Source: Sycobia sp. Sy_11
Lineage: Eukaryota > Arthropoda > Insecta > Hymenoptera > Epichrysomallidae
NCBI GenBank assembly: GCA_018907035.1
Contig: JACCIC010000218.1
Location: forward strand, 95,001-159,000
DNA: 64,000 nt
Direction: 5' to 3'
Shown in pieces: positions 47,891-61,797 of the stretch (position 1 is its first letter; each line of letters opens with the position of its first letter). The position numbers and the translations under genes are program-made. The notes beneath the pieces are model-generated. The model did no database searches, was not told the origin of the DNA, and saw nothing but the letters and a program-made list of their open reading frames with translations.

Positions 47891-48361
47891 TCGAGAGTTT
47901 CACAAACATTGGCTGGTACTTCTCTCTTTCCACCCTTTTCCCTCTCCTATTTTTCCCTTATCGGCTTTATAGATACTTCCGATATACAGATATCGGGCTT
48001 TCGTGCATTGTACTTTTTCTCGTTTAAACATCATATATTTCCTCGAATACTTGGATATTAAATAAGTTTGCATGTAAAGAATATGTAGGAAATATGAGAA
48101 TCTAATAAGATTCGAGATAATCTATATGCATATATGAAATAAGAATATGTTATCTAAATTCGAGTAAATTAGTTTTAGGTGAAATAATATGAAAATTATT
48201 CACTTGATTCACTTGAAATTCACTTGATTCGCATAGGAATCGCAATGTTGACAAATATACTCTGATAACTAACAATGTAGCGTGGATATTGACTTCATAA
48301 TATCCGTTAAAATTGTCACTTAAAATAAATTTAGTGTAGATAAAGTGATAGCAACATTTCA

Positions 48362-48363
<2 letters not shown>

Positions 48364-48407
<44 letters not shown>
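48364..48407. repeat. (TA)n microsatellite, 44 bp
   Basis: A pure AT/TA tract. Confidence 0.97.
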
Positions 48408-48410
<3 letters not shown>

Positions 48411-48521
48411 TATTTATTTACCTCTCTCAAAGAAGCGCTGATAGTAAGGCATTGCTTTCAATCTTGAAATAAAAGTTGAACGCCTTCCTTCCTTTCTTGT
48501 CTGTCTCTTTCTCTCTTTCTG

Positions 48522-48522
<1 letters not shown>

Positions 48523-48565
<43 letters not shown>
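48523..48565. repeat. (CT)n microsatellite, 43 bp
   Basis: A CT tract with a degenerate TCTT/TGTC lead-in from about 48485. Confidence 0.95.
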
Positions 48566-48568
<3 letters not shown>

Positions 48569-49302
48569 CACTCACTCTCTTCCATCTCTCCTTTACAGTC
48601 CATCCACGTCCCACTACTTTTTTCCGCTATTTAATATCAATCCCGCCTGTATAGGAGCTGAGAAAAAAAAATATATATACGTACATCTATACGCCCAAGC
48701 CGCTTTGGCAAATCCGATTCAACGTCCACGGCAATAAAGGTGACTTTCCGGGTCCATTAGAGTTATTGGCTGATGCAGCAGCAGCAGTCCGACCGTGTAC
48801 CTTGTAAATATCTCCTTCTGCTTCACGAATCCCCGCTCGATCTTTGCATTCGGTTCTCCATCCCTTCTCTCGCTTCCAGACTCGCGACTGTATTTCTTCA
48901 TAGTCCGAGACGTCCAACTAATAAATATAAAAAAAAAAAAAAAAAACTCGGAAGCGCAAAGCCGGCTTCGGCCGAGATGGTCGGCGCGGGAGATAAAAAG
49001 AGCGCAGATTGTATATAACAGAAGATGCATGATTTAATCAGGGAGATTCGTTTATCCGGCGCGGAGAGGAAAATGGAGCGGTGCGACTTTTTGTTGTAAT
49101 TGTTAAAAAAAAAGACAAATAAATAAATGAACGGCGTGAACGAGGACATGCGAACACGGATGAACAAATACTCATTATGGCTATTGTTCAATCCATATTC
49201 AATCAGATTTTGTATTTTACTCTAACCAGTTACTTATATTATGAAACCAATCTCCTTAATGGAAAATAGGTTGTTTTTAATTCTCAAACCTTTGAAATTG
49301 TA

Positions 49303-49304
<2 letters not shown>

Positions 49305-49348
<44 letters not shown>
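49305..49348. repeat. (TA)n microsatellite, 44 bp
   Basis: A pure AT/TA tract. Confidence 0.97.
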
Positions 49349-49354
<6 letters not shown>

Positions 49355-49752
49355 ATTATAAATTGCTAGTTTAAAATTTCTTCTCAATAATAAATTAGAT
49401 CTTGAAACAGGAGGAAAATCTTTTTGCAATAATTGAAACTTAATCAAATATATAATGTCTTATTATTTCATATTATTCTTTCTTCTTATATTTTGTGCTA
49501 TCGTTACTCTTCGGTTTCATTATCTGTGCAATTCTGAAAACATAAAGAGAAAAAAAGCGAATTAATAAAAAAGAAAAAATAAAGCAACAACAGAAACATC
49601 TACGATTTATCAGCTCGTGTGCGATTCCACGGTTGTTCACCCGTTCGACTCTTATTCGGATCATCTGATTAAGTGTGTACTTCACCTGCGTATGCCGGCT
49701 TAGCTCGAACGTAAATGGAATTGCGAATGCAGAGTTATACTCCGGCTCTCTC

Positions 49753-49755
<3 letters not shown>

Positions 49756-49810
<55 letters not shown>
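49756..49810. repeat. (TC)n microsatellite, 55 bp
   Basis: A pure TC tract. Together with the GA block at 49988 it flanks a hairpin. Confidence 0.97.
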
Positions 49811-49816
<6 letters not shown>

Positions 49817-49912
49817 GACACCGACGAGTGCACGTATATATAGTAGCGAAATTTCCAGAGCATGCATACTATATATATATATGCAAAGGCAACGTGACAG
49901 AGTCCCGAGTAA

Positions 49913-49957
49913 ACACGCTTAGCCGCGTAATGCCTCGCATTACGCGGCAGCGCGTGT
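49913..49957. other. Strong hairpin, 12-bp inner stem plus 6-bp outer stem
   Basis: GCCGCGTAATGC-CTC-GCATTACGCGGC is a perfect inner stem with a 3-base loop. Outside a 3-by-3 mismatch (TTA/AGC), ACACGC pairs with GCGTGT. The whole is 45 bases long. Confidence 0.85.
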
Positions 49958-49987
49958 GTGCGAGAGGCTGAGAGAATGAGAGAGAAA

Positions 49988-50005
49988 GAGAGAGAGAGAG
50001 AGAAG

Positions 50006-50055
<50 letters not shown>
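49988..50055. repeat. (GA)n microsatellite, about 68 bp, interrupted
   Basis: GA tracts broken by GAAGAGAGGAGA. Confidence 0.95.
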
Positions 50056-50057
<2 letters not shown>

Positions 50058-50665
50058 TTTAGATAGTGAGAGGGGAAATAAGGGAACGTACGAGTATGGT
50101 ACGACCAGTGGAGTAGCTTCGAGTTCGGTCGGACGTGGGTAAAAGTCCCCCTTTCGCTCGACTGCCGTTCGCGCGCGCGTACGTTATTCGTCTGTCTTTC
50201 TCTCGACTATGGCACTCCGGTGGAGGGCGGTAGTTTCGACGTTTTCATTAGGGGGCCATTACCAGACGATTCCGATGGCGTTTTTCGACGTATTTACAGT
50301 ATGCAAAAGGAATTGGTTGGAATTGTTATCGAACGGTCGTGATTTTTTTTCTTGAACGTGCGATAAAATTAGATACTTTAAGAAATCTATTTTTAAATCT
50401 TATGCAGTTAGATATGTTTCGTATACCTGTAGCATTCGGGTGTTCTATTACATCCGTAAGACATTTGTTTTGTACGGAGTTTGCGTCAGTTCTAAAAGTA
50501 GAGGATAATTAATTCTATACATTCTATATATATAATTCTATAAAATTCTACATATATAATTCTGTTTGGCTAAACACTTGAGTTGTATTTTCTGCGCTTT
50601 TACGAAACAAAGTATTCACAGAAGTAGATAAGAATATGGTAAAAACACAAGAAATATGTTTTGTC

Positions 50666-50668
<3 letters not shown>

Positions 50669-50726
<58 letters not shown>
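50669..50726. repeat. (TA)n microsatellite, 58 bp
   Basis: The longest pure TA tract in the window. Confidence 0.97.
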
Positions 50727-50727
<1 letters not shown>

Positions 50728-52391
50728 CTATAGTAAAAAAAAGGAATTCTACCGGAGATACTAAATAATCGAAAATATACGAATAATAGATGATATTGCA
50801 ATGAAATGAAATGAGGACACAAATACAAAGATATGCTTATACGAGGATTATTAGAAATAATGGATTTCGCAATTTAATTATCGATTTTTAATAAAAAAAA
50901 AAGGTACTTGAAGGCATTTTGAAATAAACGATTTGCTACATTATGCAAATGACACGTGCACTGAATTGAAAATGAAACGAAAAAGAATATCTATGCAAAA
51001 ATATTATGAAATGAAAAACAATACTTTCTTTAACAATGTTATGATTTTGAAAAATCTGATTAAAAAAAAAAAAAACAAGCTTGCAAACCATTAACGTCAC
51101 ACGCGCGAATTAGGTGTACGCCGTCCACAATTACACTGTCTCTTTAATCAAGGTATACCGCGATTTGCCAATTACACACGGACGGTACGATACTCTTGGA
51201 TTGCCGAGCGGAGCGCGCCGAGCTTTCGTTCGTTCATAAATCACAAATGGAATTTTATATAAGAGTAGCGGTGAACCGCCGGGACGGGGAGGGGGAGGAG
51301 AAGGGGCCGCATTGCGGCGTAACAAAAAGACCGGTTTTTTTTTTTCATTTAAACCGACGCGCGAAATCGATGTTTGCGATGCTCCCGACAATGCCGGGCC
51401 CATTGCGCGCGGGATATAGCGCATTGGCAAAGAATCCGGGGATCGTATATATCTGCGATTTATTTCTGCTGCGATTTTAATTAAAACTACATTGGACTTC
51501 GCCACGAGGGTTTTGGGCTGAAATCTAAAATTGCCGCGGTGATTAAAATTCAGGCTTTCGCGCGTTATTTGAACTGCTAGAAGCATGGAAATTTCCATTA
51601 ATTTTGATCGGTATTGTGCTTAGTGATAAATATGATGAATATGAATTAATCCACGTACCATTCCATAGTTATGTCGTTTGAGTTTGAAGTTTAATTTTTC
51701 ACACGTATGGCCGTTACCTAACGTGATAGCATAGGCCAGTTCTGAGAAACCAGCTCTCAAATTCCAATCAAAAATTCTTGCTTCCCTGATGTTACAGAAC
51801 GAATTTTCAACGTACTATCGGTTTCCTTCCCTATTAGCCTTGAGTTTCTTTGACTAGACGTTATCAAAGCTACTTATATGGCTTTTACAAGTACTGCGCA
51901 GATCACGTCTAATTAATTTATTTTAATTTACCCCGAGTCAACTTCACCGCTCTCGACCTCCGGCCCGTCATCAAAAAAAAAAAAAAAGAAACGGAAAAAA
52001 AATACGCCTAGTACTTTAGGAAGAAATCCGTGCTTTTGCCGTCCCGCGAGATAAGGGCTAAGCAATCTTGTCCACCATTCGTCTCAAATGAAGGATAATG
52101 AATAGCCCCGAGATAGGACTCGGGGTAAACTGCGAAATTCTCCCGAGAGTTTAGCTTTGAAAAATTAATAAAATTTATACCGGGGTTAAGGTCGTAAATA
52201 ATTCGGATGAGAGAAGAGAGGAAAGTGTGAGAGAGAGAGGGGGGCGAGAGAGAGGAGAAAGAAAAGAAATAGAATTAAAAGGACGCAAGGCGGCGCTACG
52301 GCTCAAGAGAGAGCGAAATAAACTCCGACGTCGACCATTCCTTTGTCTCCTTACATTTTGTTTTTTTTTTGGCTACTTCTCTCCCTTTCCC

Positions 52392-52413
52392 TCTCTCTCT
52401 CTCTCTCTCTCTC
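52392..52413. repeat. (CT)n microsatellite, 22 bp
   Basis: A short CT tract in a pyrimidine-rich patch. Confidence 0.9.
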
Positions 52414-52474
52414 CTTACCTATATTTCTCTCCTCTGCCTCTCTACTCCTCCAACCCATTTTCTTGTTCTCTTAG

Positions 52475-52488
52475 TCGCCATCTGCGCC
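52475..52488 (-). promoter_or_regulatory. CTCF-like motif
   Basis: The minus strand reads GGCGCAGATGGCGA. The positions from the second G on fit SYAGRKGGCR. Motif evidence only. Confidence 0.25.
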
Positions 52489-53535
52489 TTTCTCTTCCTC
52501 CTGTACGGCGAGAAACAATTAGCCATTAAAATGTTGTTTTGAACTATCGCGCTTAATTTACTCCTTAATTGTTGTCTGGCTCGAAGAAGATACTCATGCA
52601 AATTTTATTCCCTCTCTCTCTCTTTCTCTCTTTCACTCACAGCTGGCGATGGTCCTATTTATACTTGTTATTATTTTTATTAAAGGTAATTCAAAAATAC
52701 TAAAACAGTTGATAAATAATATTTATATAAACGCCAAATGGGTAATGAAAAGAAGGAATTTTTTACAGAAAGTAAGATGAAATATTGGTTTTAAACTACA
52801 ATAGATTTTACAGTTTATTGGGATATTGTCGACAGTTGCTTATATCAGATAAAGATAATCCCAAAGGTCAAATAAGAAGATATTATTTGCAAAGGTCTGA
52901 GTAACCTAGGGTAAAACATACATAATTTATCTGGTATATAAGAATATTATAAATAGGAGTTTAATTAATTAATGGTCTTTGAATTATTAACAGTTAAAAA
53001 TATCTTTTACTTATTTCTATTTTAAGCTTCTGCAGAATATCCAGTAGATTCGTCAAACGGTACAGATAAGAGAAGAGTTTTGAGAAGAAAGGGTACGATT
53101 CAAAAAAGTTTAAACTAATTAAATTATAACTTGTGATAATGGTCAAAACACATCATCTATGTTCAATCGATAGAAAAGAGCAGTCGACAACTCGTTAATA
53201 TCGGTATTCTATCAAATATAGATAGAATAACTGTTCCAGAACTTCAGAACAGAATTCGAACAATTCGAAATGAACGAAATTCAGTACACCATATATATAT
53301 ATATAGAAAATCCAAAACGATCTAAAGTCGATTCCCTCGCGCGCGTCTACAGCCGGACAATCGCGTTGAACCAACTTTGGCAGGCATTTCCGTCAGAGGA
53401 GAGGGGCTAAAGAACCTACGGGCGAAGGAATAAAAGAAATCCCGATCAAGACGGAAATGTGCCCCAAGATCCGAAACTATTCCGTCCGCCTCCGATCCCG
53501 CTGCTCGTTGACGGAGTTCGATTACCGCGACCGCC

Positions 53536-53574
53536 TCCTCCTCCTCCTCCTCCTCCGCCGCCGCCACCGCCCTT
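53536..53574. repeat. (CCT)n/(CCG)n trinucleotide repeat
   Basis: Seven CCT-type units followed by CCG units in a GC-rich island. Frames read as poly-Pro or poly-Glu only because of the repeat. Confidence 0.85.
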
Positions 53575-55439
53575 GCCCCCTTCCCTCGCTTGCGTCCGAG
53601 CGGACTTGGGCGAACTTCATATAAGACGGTCTGCATTGCAGCCGGTCGGAAAATTGAATCGGGTCGGGGGCTGAGAGTCAGAGAGAGAGAGAGAGAGAGT
53701 GAGTGAGCGAGCGAGCGAGAGCAAGAAAGGGCGCAATGATAACTACACTGTTTTCTACTTTAGCCCCTCTCCACCATCGACCGGCGCGCTCGCGCGCGGA
53801 AGAGATGAAAGCAGCGCAGAGTAAGAGCGGCTTTATTACGGGGCTGCAGTGGAATGAAAAGGCGGACGTTTACGAGGCTCGCGGGCGTGCGCGCGCGTTC
53901 GCGCATTGAATTGCTAATATATCAAGCCAAGGGAAAAGCGATCCCAAGCTCGAGCGGGATATTTTTCGCGCGGCGCCTGACAGAGAGAGGAGGGGGTGCG
54001 GTGGGTGGGTGAGAAAATGACGACGGTCTCGATTTTATCCGCGGAGCGACATTGCGCGCCAGCGCCGCGGATCGTTTTTTAATTTCTCGAGCTCTGTGGC
54101 TCGGGTGAGTGGGAGGGGTGGCTTTCTCGAGTTTTACTATATCCTCGGTAGCGATCACAGCGCTTAACGTTAACGTTGTATTAAAGATCGATAAGGATCT
54201 TAAAGGGTTGACAAGAAAGTCATATTATTTTCATAATACTTATGTGTAGAGCTATGGAATAACTGAAGCGAATTGATCTTTCGTATTAATACATAAGCAG
54301 GAAAATAACGGTACACGATTTTTATGTTGTCCTTCTATTTACAAAATATGTTTTAACACAGCAACGACTGGGATAATATGATAATACTCGATTCCCATCA
54401 TAATTGCAAAAAAAGATGTGTCTGAAATTTTACACATTACAGTACCAGCTCATGTTATTAATAATCAGGGAGGACTGTATGATTTTTAAATTATCAATAT
54501 AATTGCCTTACACAAACCTCTAAAAAATTTAAGTACAGGGTGAACTTTAAATGTGAAATATGTACAGGGCGCACGTACGCATTTCATTACCGCACTGTGC
54601 ATGGCTATACCACAGTTTCCAACAAAACAATTATATTTTATCTCTTGTTTAATTAGCTGATAATTATTATGCGACTAGTGAATAATTTTTCGATTTTTTT
54701 CTTTTAATAAAGTTTGGAAAAGCTATGAAAACTCCGCACCAAAAAAACTGTTTGTTTGTTCCTGAATTAAATACTTTACCGTCAAAAATAATATTACCAG
54801 TAAAGAACTTTTGTATTAAAAATAAAAATTGAAAACTTTTTAATTTTTTATTTATGAAACTTGTATAATAAGCATTATAAAAATATGTAACGGCAGAAAA
54901 GACAAAGATAAGTTTTTATGCCATGGAAATAAATTAATGTTGAAGTATGCTTTGAATCTGCGAATGCATTCTATATATATTTTGGTTATATTTTAATTTC
55001 ACATTTTTTACGGAAACTTCGTCCATTCGTGCATTATTTTCGTTTTATTCGTGTAATAAAGTCGAACGTACGAGTCGCTTACGTAATAAGGTGAAAAGGC
55101 ACGAAATATCATATTGAAACATCGTTCGTTCTGGAAATTTATGAAAAGTCACGTTTTATAAATGTTTGAAATGCATTACATTATTATTATTATTCGTTAT
55201 GCAGGGCAGAGAGATTTTTTTTTACATATGTACCATTTTTTCCTTTTTTTTTAATTTACGACTCTCTTGAAAAAAGACACTTTGTCATTTTTGAAAAAGT
55301 ATAATCAACTTTTTGCTGGTACATGTAGGGTTGAGTTATAGACGCGTCACTTTCTTTACCGCGAAATCACGTTCTAATCAACGAACTTTTTTTACTTCTA
55401 TGTCCGTTTCGGTCTTCCAAACCCCCTTCTCATTCTCTC

Positions 55440-55443
<4 letters not shown>

Positions 55444-55483
<40 letters not shown>
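55444..55483. repeat. (CT)n microsatellite, 40 bp
   Basis: A pure CT tract. Confidence 0.96.
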
Positions 55484-55487
<4 letters not shown>

Positions 55488-55714
55488 TAACTGATATGCA
55501 GGAAGCATTTAAGCCTTTTCAGAAAGAGTGTAACTATATGTATCCACCAAATGTATGTATATATATACAGCTTGAGTCACTTGGCCTATTTTCATTTTTA
55601 TGTTTTTGAGGACTCTCCTCGGTCCCGGTACAGATGAATGATGAGTACATATGATGAAGAAGGAAGTACAGAGGAATATAGAAGAAGAGTAAAAGAGAAC
55701 ATGAAAGAGTAGGT

Positions 55715-55720
<6 letters not shown>

Positions 55721-55763
<43 letters not shown>
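55721..55763. repeat. (GA)n microsatellite, 43 bp
   Basis: A GA tract about 240 bases from the CT tract, in inverted relation to it. Confidence 0.96.
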
Positions 55764-55766
<3 letters not shown>

Positions 55767-57213
55767 TAGAGGAATAGAACGAGAGAAAGAGAGGATGAAC
55801 GAAGGATAATTTCGTCTCTCACTATGCTCATTCATTTTTCAAAGCATCTGGTTCAATTTTCGTTTTCCGCGTCTGAAACTTGCCTCTGACGATCATTTCT
55901 CCTTTATGACGTCCAAGGCTCATTAGACGATCTCGACATCGTATTAAACGGTTCCATGAAAAATTCCGGAGAATTTCTGCCGAAGAATTGCGTGTATATA
56001 AACATATATGTTTAATTAGTTGGGTTTATATATTAATTATTATATATCATAATGTATAATGATGTATTCTGAAATGAATGAAAAAAATAAATTATTTCCT
56101 TACATAAAATATTGTAGTTAACTAAAAAGTTAATTAAATAATATTTATTTTCATTAGCATGTTAAGAAACTTTTTTATTTATAAATAATATGTTTTATTA
56201 AATATCATTGTTTTGAATTGTAATTTTTCGAACAATATTATTTTTTATTATATATTAAAAATATTTATACTCAATAAAATAAAATTTCACAAATTCAAAT
56301 ACTTTTTCATTCGAATTCAACAATTGAAATAGAGCAGAAAAACTCAAGATTTTAGATATATAGATTGTAAACGATGGAAGGGAATAGCTGGATAACTTTG
56401 CAGGGGCACATTTTGAGAAAAAAAATGATAAATACAGAATTTGGGAGAAAGAGGCAAGTCTAGATATACAACGACAATTTCGTCCTTAACTTTAACTTGA
56501 ATATCATTCAGAGGCCGTTGTTTCTTTCTTTTTTTTTTTTTTTTGAAAGTAATATACAGTGCTTCCAAAAGTGTATCGAAATTATATTAGTCGGTTTAGA
56601 GACTCGCGTAAATCTTCAAGCTCCATTGAAAGATTAAAACCCGCTGGCTGTTACGCGTAGACAGATGAGATGTGCAGGCTCGAGATTTATTAGACGCGCC
56701 AATTACGCACCGTAGCTCACCTGCAAAAGTTTAGATTGCAAGCAAGTTCTGCTAATAATATCAATTTCGAAACGACTACTGCAGTATATTTCAAAACCGC
56801 GTATACATCTAATTCGGTGCTTTTGATTAAGTTAGCAGGACCACCCTCTCGTATAAACGTGATATTTAGCTCTTTCGTTAAATTCGAATGATAAAAATAG
56901 ATGGAAACGCGAAGGATAATTTCAGCAGATACTTTATTATAGATTTATCATACTTATAAGTATCTCGGTAATTGAAATTATTCTTGTAGTGTTTGCTAAA
57001 AATTTTCTCTCATTATCTTTTTAAACTTTATAATTCGTTTATCGTATATTTATTTTTCCAATATAAGTTTAAAAATAATAATGTTTTCTGAAAAACAAAA
57101 CATTTATATCAACATCGTCCTACAGCAGGTGGATCGAATATTTCGAAAAATACATGTAAAGTACACTATTTAACGCTGTACCATGTATATATACAATATA
57201 TTCATATGTATAC

Positions 57214-57220
<7 letters not shown>

Positions 57221-57291
<71 letters not shown>
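57221..57291. repeat. Composite (TA)n-(TG)n tract
   Basis: TA run 57221-57258, then CATATATG, then TG run 57265-57291. Confidence 0.96.
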
Positions 57292-58031
57292 CTGTGTGAA
57301 TAGCTCAATTCAAAATCTCGATATTCGCATCAACGCAGTGCCGAACTTCGACCCTTGCGTATCCCATTGCATTGGATGCATTGCACGTTCAATATAGGCG
57401 CGCAATAATAATTGCCTACCGTTCGGTTGCCGGAATAAATTATATCCCATTATGAGGCCAGGGGATCGGCTGGTGGTGGGCGGTGGTTGCACACGCGGAT
57501 TCACAATAATAACGCCGCTTTCAATCGCATCAACGTGGAAAATTTCTGATTTTCGAGATTTGATTGTCTCTTCACTCGTCTCGTCTGCCGTTCACTAACG
57601 TTACTTTTCGTTTTATCTGTATTCGAACGAAATACTATGTAAGACCAGGAGAGGGTGGGGGGTTGTCGGCCATCTGCCAGATGAGTCAAATGCTACGAAG
57701 AGGTAAGAACAGCAGTAAAATCATGTTTCTTCTTTTTACTCTTCAATATTCATATTGATCTCTTCGATTCATAAGTCCAATAGACCAAAATAAAACTTTG
57801 TTTTCTTCAAGTTTCGAGGGTAATTTTTTTTTTTTTTTTTTTGAGAATTTGATCTAATTTTATCGTATCAGCTGCGCATGCAGAGCTCTAAAATTTTTCA
57901 TAACACTCGTATGTGCTGCGAACTCGGCGGGCGGGACGTTTAGGCCGCAGAAAATCCGCTTCCGGAATCGCGCGCTGCGTGTCGTCTCATCAAGATTTTG
58001 TTCCCCGGCGGACTGGGCAAAAAAAAAGTGT

Positions 58032-58040
<9 letters not shown>

Positions 58041-58071
<31 letters not shown>
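58041..58071. repeat. (GA)n microsatellite, 31 bp
   Basis: A pure GA tract with a GGGAGAGGGG tail. Confidence 0.95.
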
Positions 58072-58077
<6 letters not shown>

Positions 58078-58347
58078 GGGGACAGAGAGAGAGTGCGAAA
58101 GTGGTCGATCTTGTCTACGTCGCGGGTATTACACGAGAAATAACGCGAGGCGACGCCCGACGCGAGCACGCGCGCACGTGGAAATTTAAAAAAGCACGCA
58201 AACCACCCCAGCCACGCTTCATTTATATTTATACGACGCGTCGGTGGAAGAGGTGGAGGTTATATCAAGATGCTTAAATATTTATAGGGAAGTATATGGT
58301 TTGCCGTATGGGGCGGGGGGAGGCAGAAAATCTGGTGCGTGAATGCC

Positions 58348-58350
<3 letters not shown>

Positions 58351-58396
<46 letters not shown>
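58351..58396. repeat. (TA)n microsatellite, 46 bp
   Basis: A pure AT/TA tract, followed by TGTGTG. Confidence 0.97.
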
Positions 58397-58402
<6 letters not shown>

Positions 58403-59358
58403 ATATATGTATACGATGATTCCTTTTTATATTGTGCGTGCGCAGGCGAGACATAACTTTTCGTATATATATATACGGTCGCAGGAAAGCTAAACACGTG
58501 ATGCTGAGGCTTTACTATAGTTAGGATCAAAGGAAGAAGGGGACTTTTTGTTTACATTTTTTTTGAATTTGGCTTTTAAATGCATCGACTTGGTGGATTT
58601 TTCATTACTTTAGCTATAATAAAAAAAACAATGGATAAATTTAGAGCTTTTAATGAATTTAGATTCGTCAAAATCATTAGTATAAATTACGAGTACGTGC
58701 CGCAGCTGATTATTGCATTACAAAATTATTCCTGAGTCTACACCAAAAACATTTTCAAATTAAACGGCGAAAAATAATTTTTTCAAACTAATTTAATTAC
58801 TTCTTATCCTTTGCAAAAAAATTTAACTTGAAATAATGTATTTAATACAATTACCGCAGGGTTCGTTCGTAGCCTCGTACTGTTTGCTAAAATATGGTAA
58901 TTGCTATTATTATTCTGCACACTACATAATTATCATAAAAGTGCGGAGCTAGAGAAACGTTGCACACAACTCAATTTCACGAAAAATTTTTGTCAAAATT
59001 TCTTTATTTTTCTCGTTTTAATTCCGCGTAAATTTCTGCTGTCCTGCGAGAAAGTAAAACAGTGTAGTAAATACCGCCGAGCTAAACTTATGCATGTAGT
59101 GCAATGCAGGTTCTTTTATTTCACAAAAAGTATTACTATATATATACAACGGAAATACGATTTCTCTTTTCTTCTCAAGTGCGTATTATAATGTAAAATA
59201 TTCCTGTATGTAAAATGATATACAGAATATGCGTGTATGTGTATATATATATATATATGTCTGCAAACGAACGTCCTTTAATTAGGAACCGGACGAGGGG
59301 TCGCAGCGGGAAAATGTGTTCCATTAAAATTTCATAAGTCCGGGAAGACAGCGGTAGT

Positions 59359-59379
59359 GAGAGAGAGAGAGAGAGAGAG
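59359..59379. repeat. (GA)n microsatellite, 21 bp
   Basis: A short pure GA tract. Confidence 0.9.
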
Positions 59380-60171
59380 TGAGTGATAGGGGGTGATAGA
59401 GAAGAGAGTATTTGCGCAGGGCCAAGATCGTACCCTCCTCGTGCCGCTATCGCGGGCGCTCGCCTGCGGGTATTGATCGGCCCAGGTGTGTTGGACGACG
59501 CACGTGGAGCGCGCGCGCGCACTGATGTCCTCTATTCCACCTGTAACGCTTTATCCTCAACTCTTTCTCCCACGATCCCGCGAGAGCTCCGGAAAATTGC
59601 ATTTTCATATCCGCCGCGCTGGTGTTTCCCGTCACTTCTTCCGCCTCCTCCTCCTCTTCTTCTTCATCTAAGAAGACGGGAAAAAAAACTTCCTCTTCCT
59701 TTACCTTTTCTTCCTCACACACATATATATAAGATGGATTTTGTTTTATTGCCAACTGCGAGAGGGATGAGTTTAGCGAGACTGCAAGTACGCTTTCTGA
59801 ATTTTAATTTTTCTCTTATACCTCAGGATTTTTTAAACTTTACTTTCTCATTTTCTTAATTTTTCGTAAAATTTATTACTTTTACTTATATGTGAAATTG
59901 AGTAGAAAGTATTTCAGTTTTTTTTTAATTAGCAACGCAATAGGGTAATATATGCCATAAACTTCTTTTTTCCTTTATTTTCACTCAATTAATTCATCTA
60001 AAAGACTTTCTTTCGATACACCGTATGGTCGTAAAATATACACGAATAATCGATTATACAATTATATTTGCTTTAGAATAAAATTTCATTATTCATTGAA
60101 TTATATAAATAATATGAATTATATCGTTTTTTACTCATTTTTTAAAAGTTTATTTATATAAATCGATCTCT

Positions 60172-60175
<4 letters not shown>

Positions 60176-60226
<51 letters not shown>
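60176..60226. repeat. (TA)n microsatellite, 51 bp
   Basis: A pure TA tract. Confidence 0.97.
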
Positions 60227-60228
<2 letters not shown>

Positions 60229-61712
60229 TTTCGTAACTATCATAAGTAAGTTTTATATATTATAAATTATATGTTGAAAGACATTATCACAATTCTGAGG
60301 ATAAGCACACTGTTCAAAGGATGAACTCTCTGAGTTTCGATAAGCTCGCAGGCGTCACATAATAAAAACTGCTCTTCAAGTATTTCTTATTCAAATCCGC
60401 CGTATGAATAAGAATTTAATATTCGGTAAAAATTCCAATTTCGCAAATCACTTTAAGAAGCTTAGAATAATAAAATTACCGTCCAATTTGCGCACCGAAT
60501 CATATTTTATTCCTCGTTCAAATTTAAATGTTTCATTGATTCGTAAAAATTACTTTTTGTCTTATTTGATATGAAAATAAAAAACTATTATTTACGACTC
60601 GTTTTAGGAGTTAAGAAGAAATTGGAGCGAATTTTTGAAATAGTATGACGCTGAATTTACCAAGACAAGTTTTACTAGGTATCCAGAGAAAATTTACCGG
60701 CAAAAATTTGATATTTATAGAAGAAGCGCGCCAGGGATTGATCTAGTAGAATGTGATATCGATATAATAAAAAAGACGCCTGCCTTGTGCAAATTCCACA
60801 GTGCATGAATACGATATCGTCGCGAAATCTATGTTTCGTCACTGCAAGGGTATCACTATATATGAAAAATATAATTCAGCTTCGATTTTTCTCTCTTCGA
60901 ATTTATGCATTATACCCCTTCAAAGTGCAAAGTATTAGATGTTACGATATTCACGAGGAATTCTTTGAAAAGTGACAGAGCGAAGTGGCGTCGTAACAAC
61001 TGGTAAAAAAAAAAACAAATAAAAAAAGAGAAGAGTTTGATACATCTTTTGTAAAAAAAGCTTCCTTTGAAGTATGCTTCGCTTTTGTACTTTTCAATTT
61101 GTAAAAATTTGCCTAAAGAAAATCCAATAACCATTCGGATTATACAGCATTTTCGAAGCAGAAAATACCCGCTCTTTTTCTTTCTTCGTGGAATTGTCGT
61201 CATTTATCGATAATTACCATTATTTTCATTATAAATTGCTTTCTCTAAATAAGCATAATTATATTTCGCAAAAATTAACATTAGAAATGAGATCACAAAA
61301 CCTATTCTCTCTCTCCTCTCTCTCAATCTCCTTCCTAGCAAGATTTTATTTTATGAGCTCTAAAATACTAAAATTCGATCAGTCCTTCTTTTCTTTTTTC
61401 TCTTAGTTTCATGGATCGACTAAAATCAAAACCAAGCCCTATACACGCGCTTCTGTATTTTTTCACGCACAGTAAAAAAGCCATCGCTTAATCGAATGAC
61501 CGTCTCACGTCGGCGAGAGAGCGGACGCGAAATTTCATTAAGTTCTATCGCCACTGGCCGTCTAACTTTGTTTGCTTTAAATTCGCAGCACGTGTATGAC
61601 CGTATGATGACGATGGTCGGACTTTTATTCCACGCACGCGCGGTTTCCTCGTAAAATTAGTTTCGCATGCTTAATTTTTATACGGCAGAGGCGCGCGAGA
61701 GGGAAAGAGAGT

Positions 61713-61714
<2 letters not shown>

Positions 61715-61793
<79 letters not shown>
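61715..61793. repeat. Two adjacent (GA)n tracts
   Basis: GA runs at 61715-61747 and 61754-61793, separated only by CAGAGA. Confidence 0.96.

Positions 61794-61797
<4 letters not shown>

Noticed and set aside
49913..49957. Hairpins considered as microRNA precursors (also 43888-43924 and 34775-34801)
   Set aside because: They are too short (27-45 bases) and lack the 60-80 base stem-loop of animal precursors.
53322..53636. Poly-Glu/poly-Pro frames on the two strands
   Set aside because: These come from a CCT/CCG repeat in a GC-rich island, with no domain.
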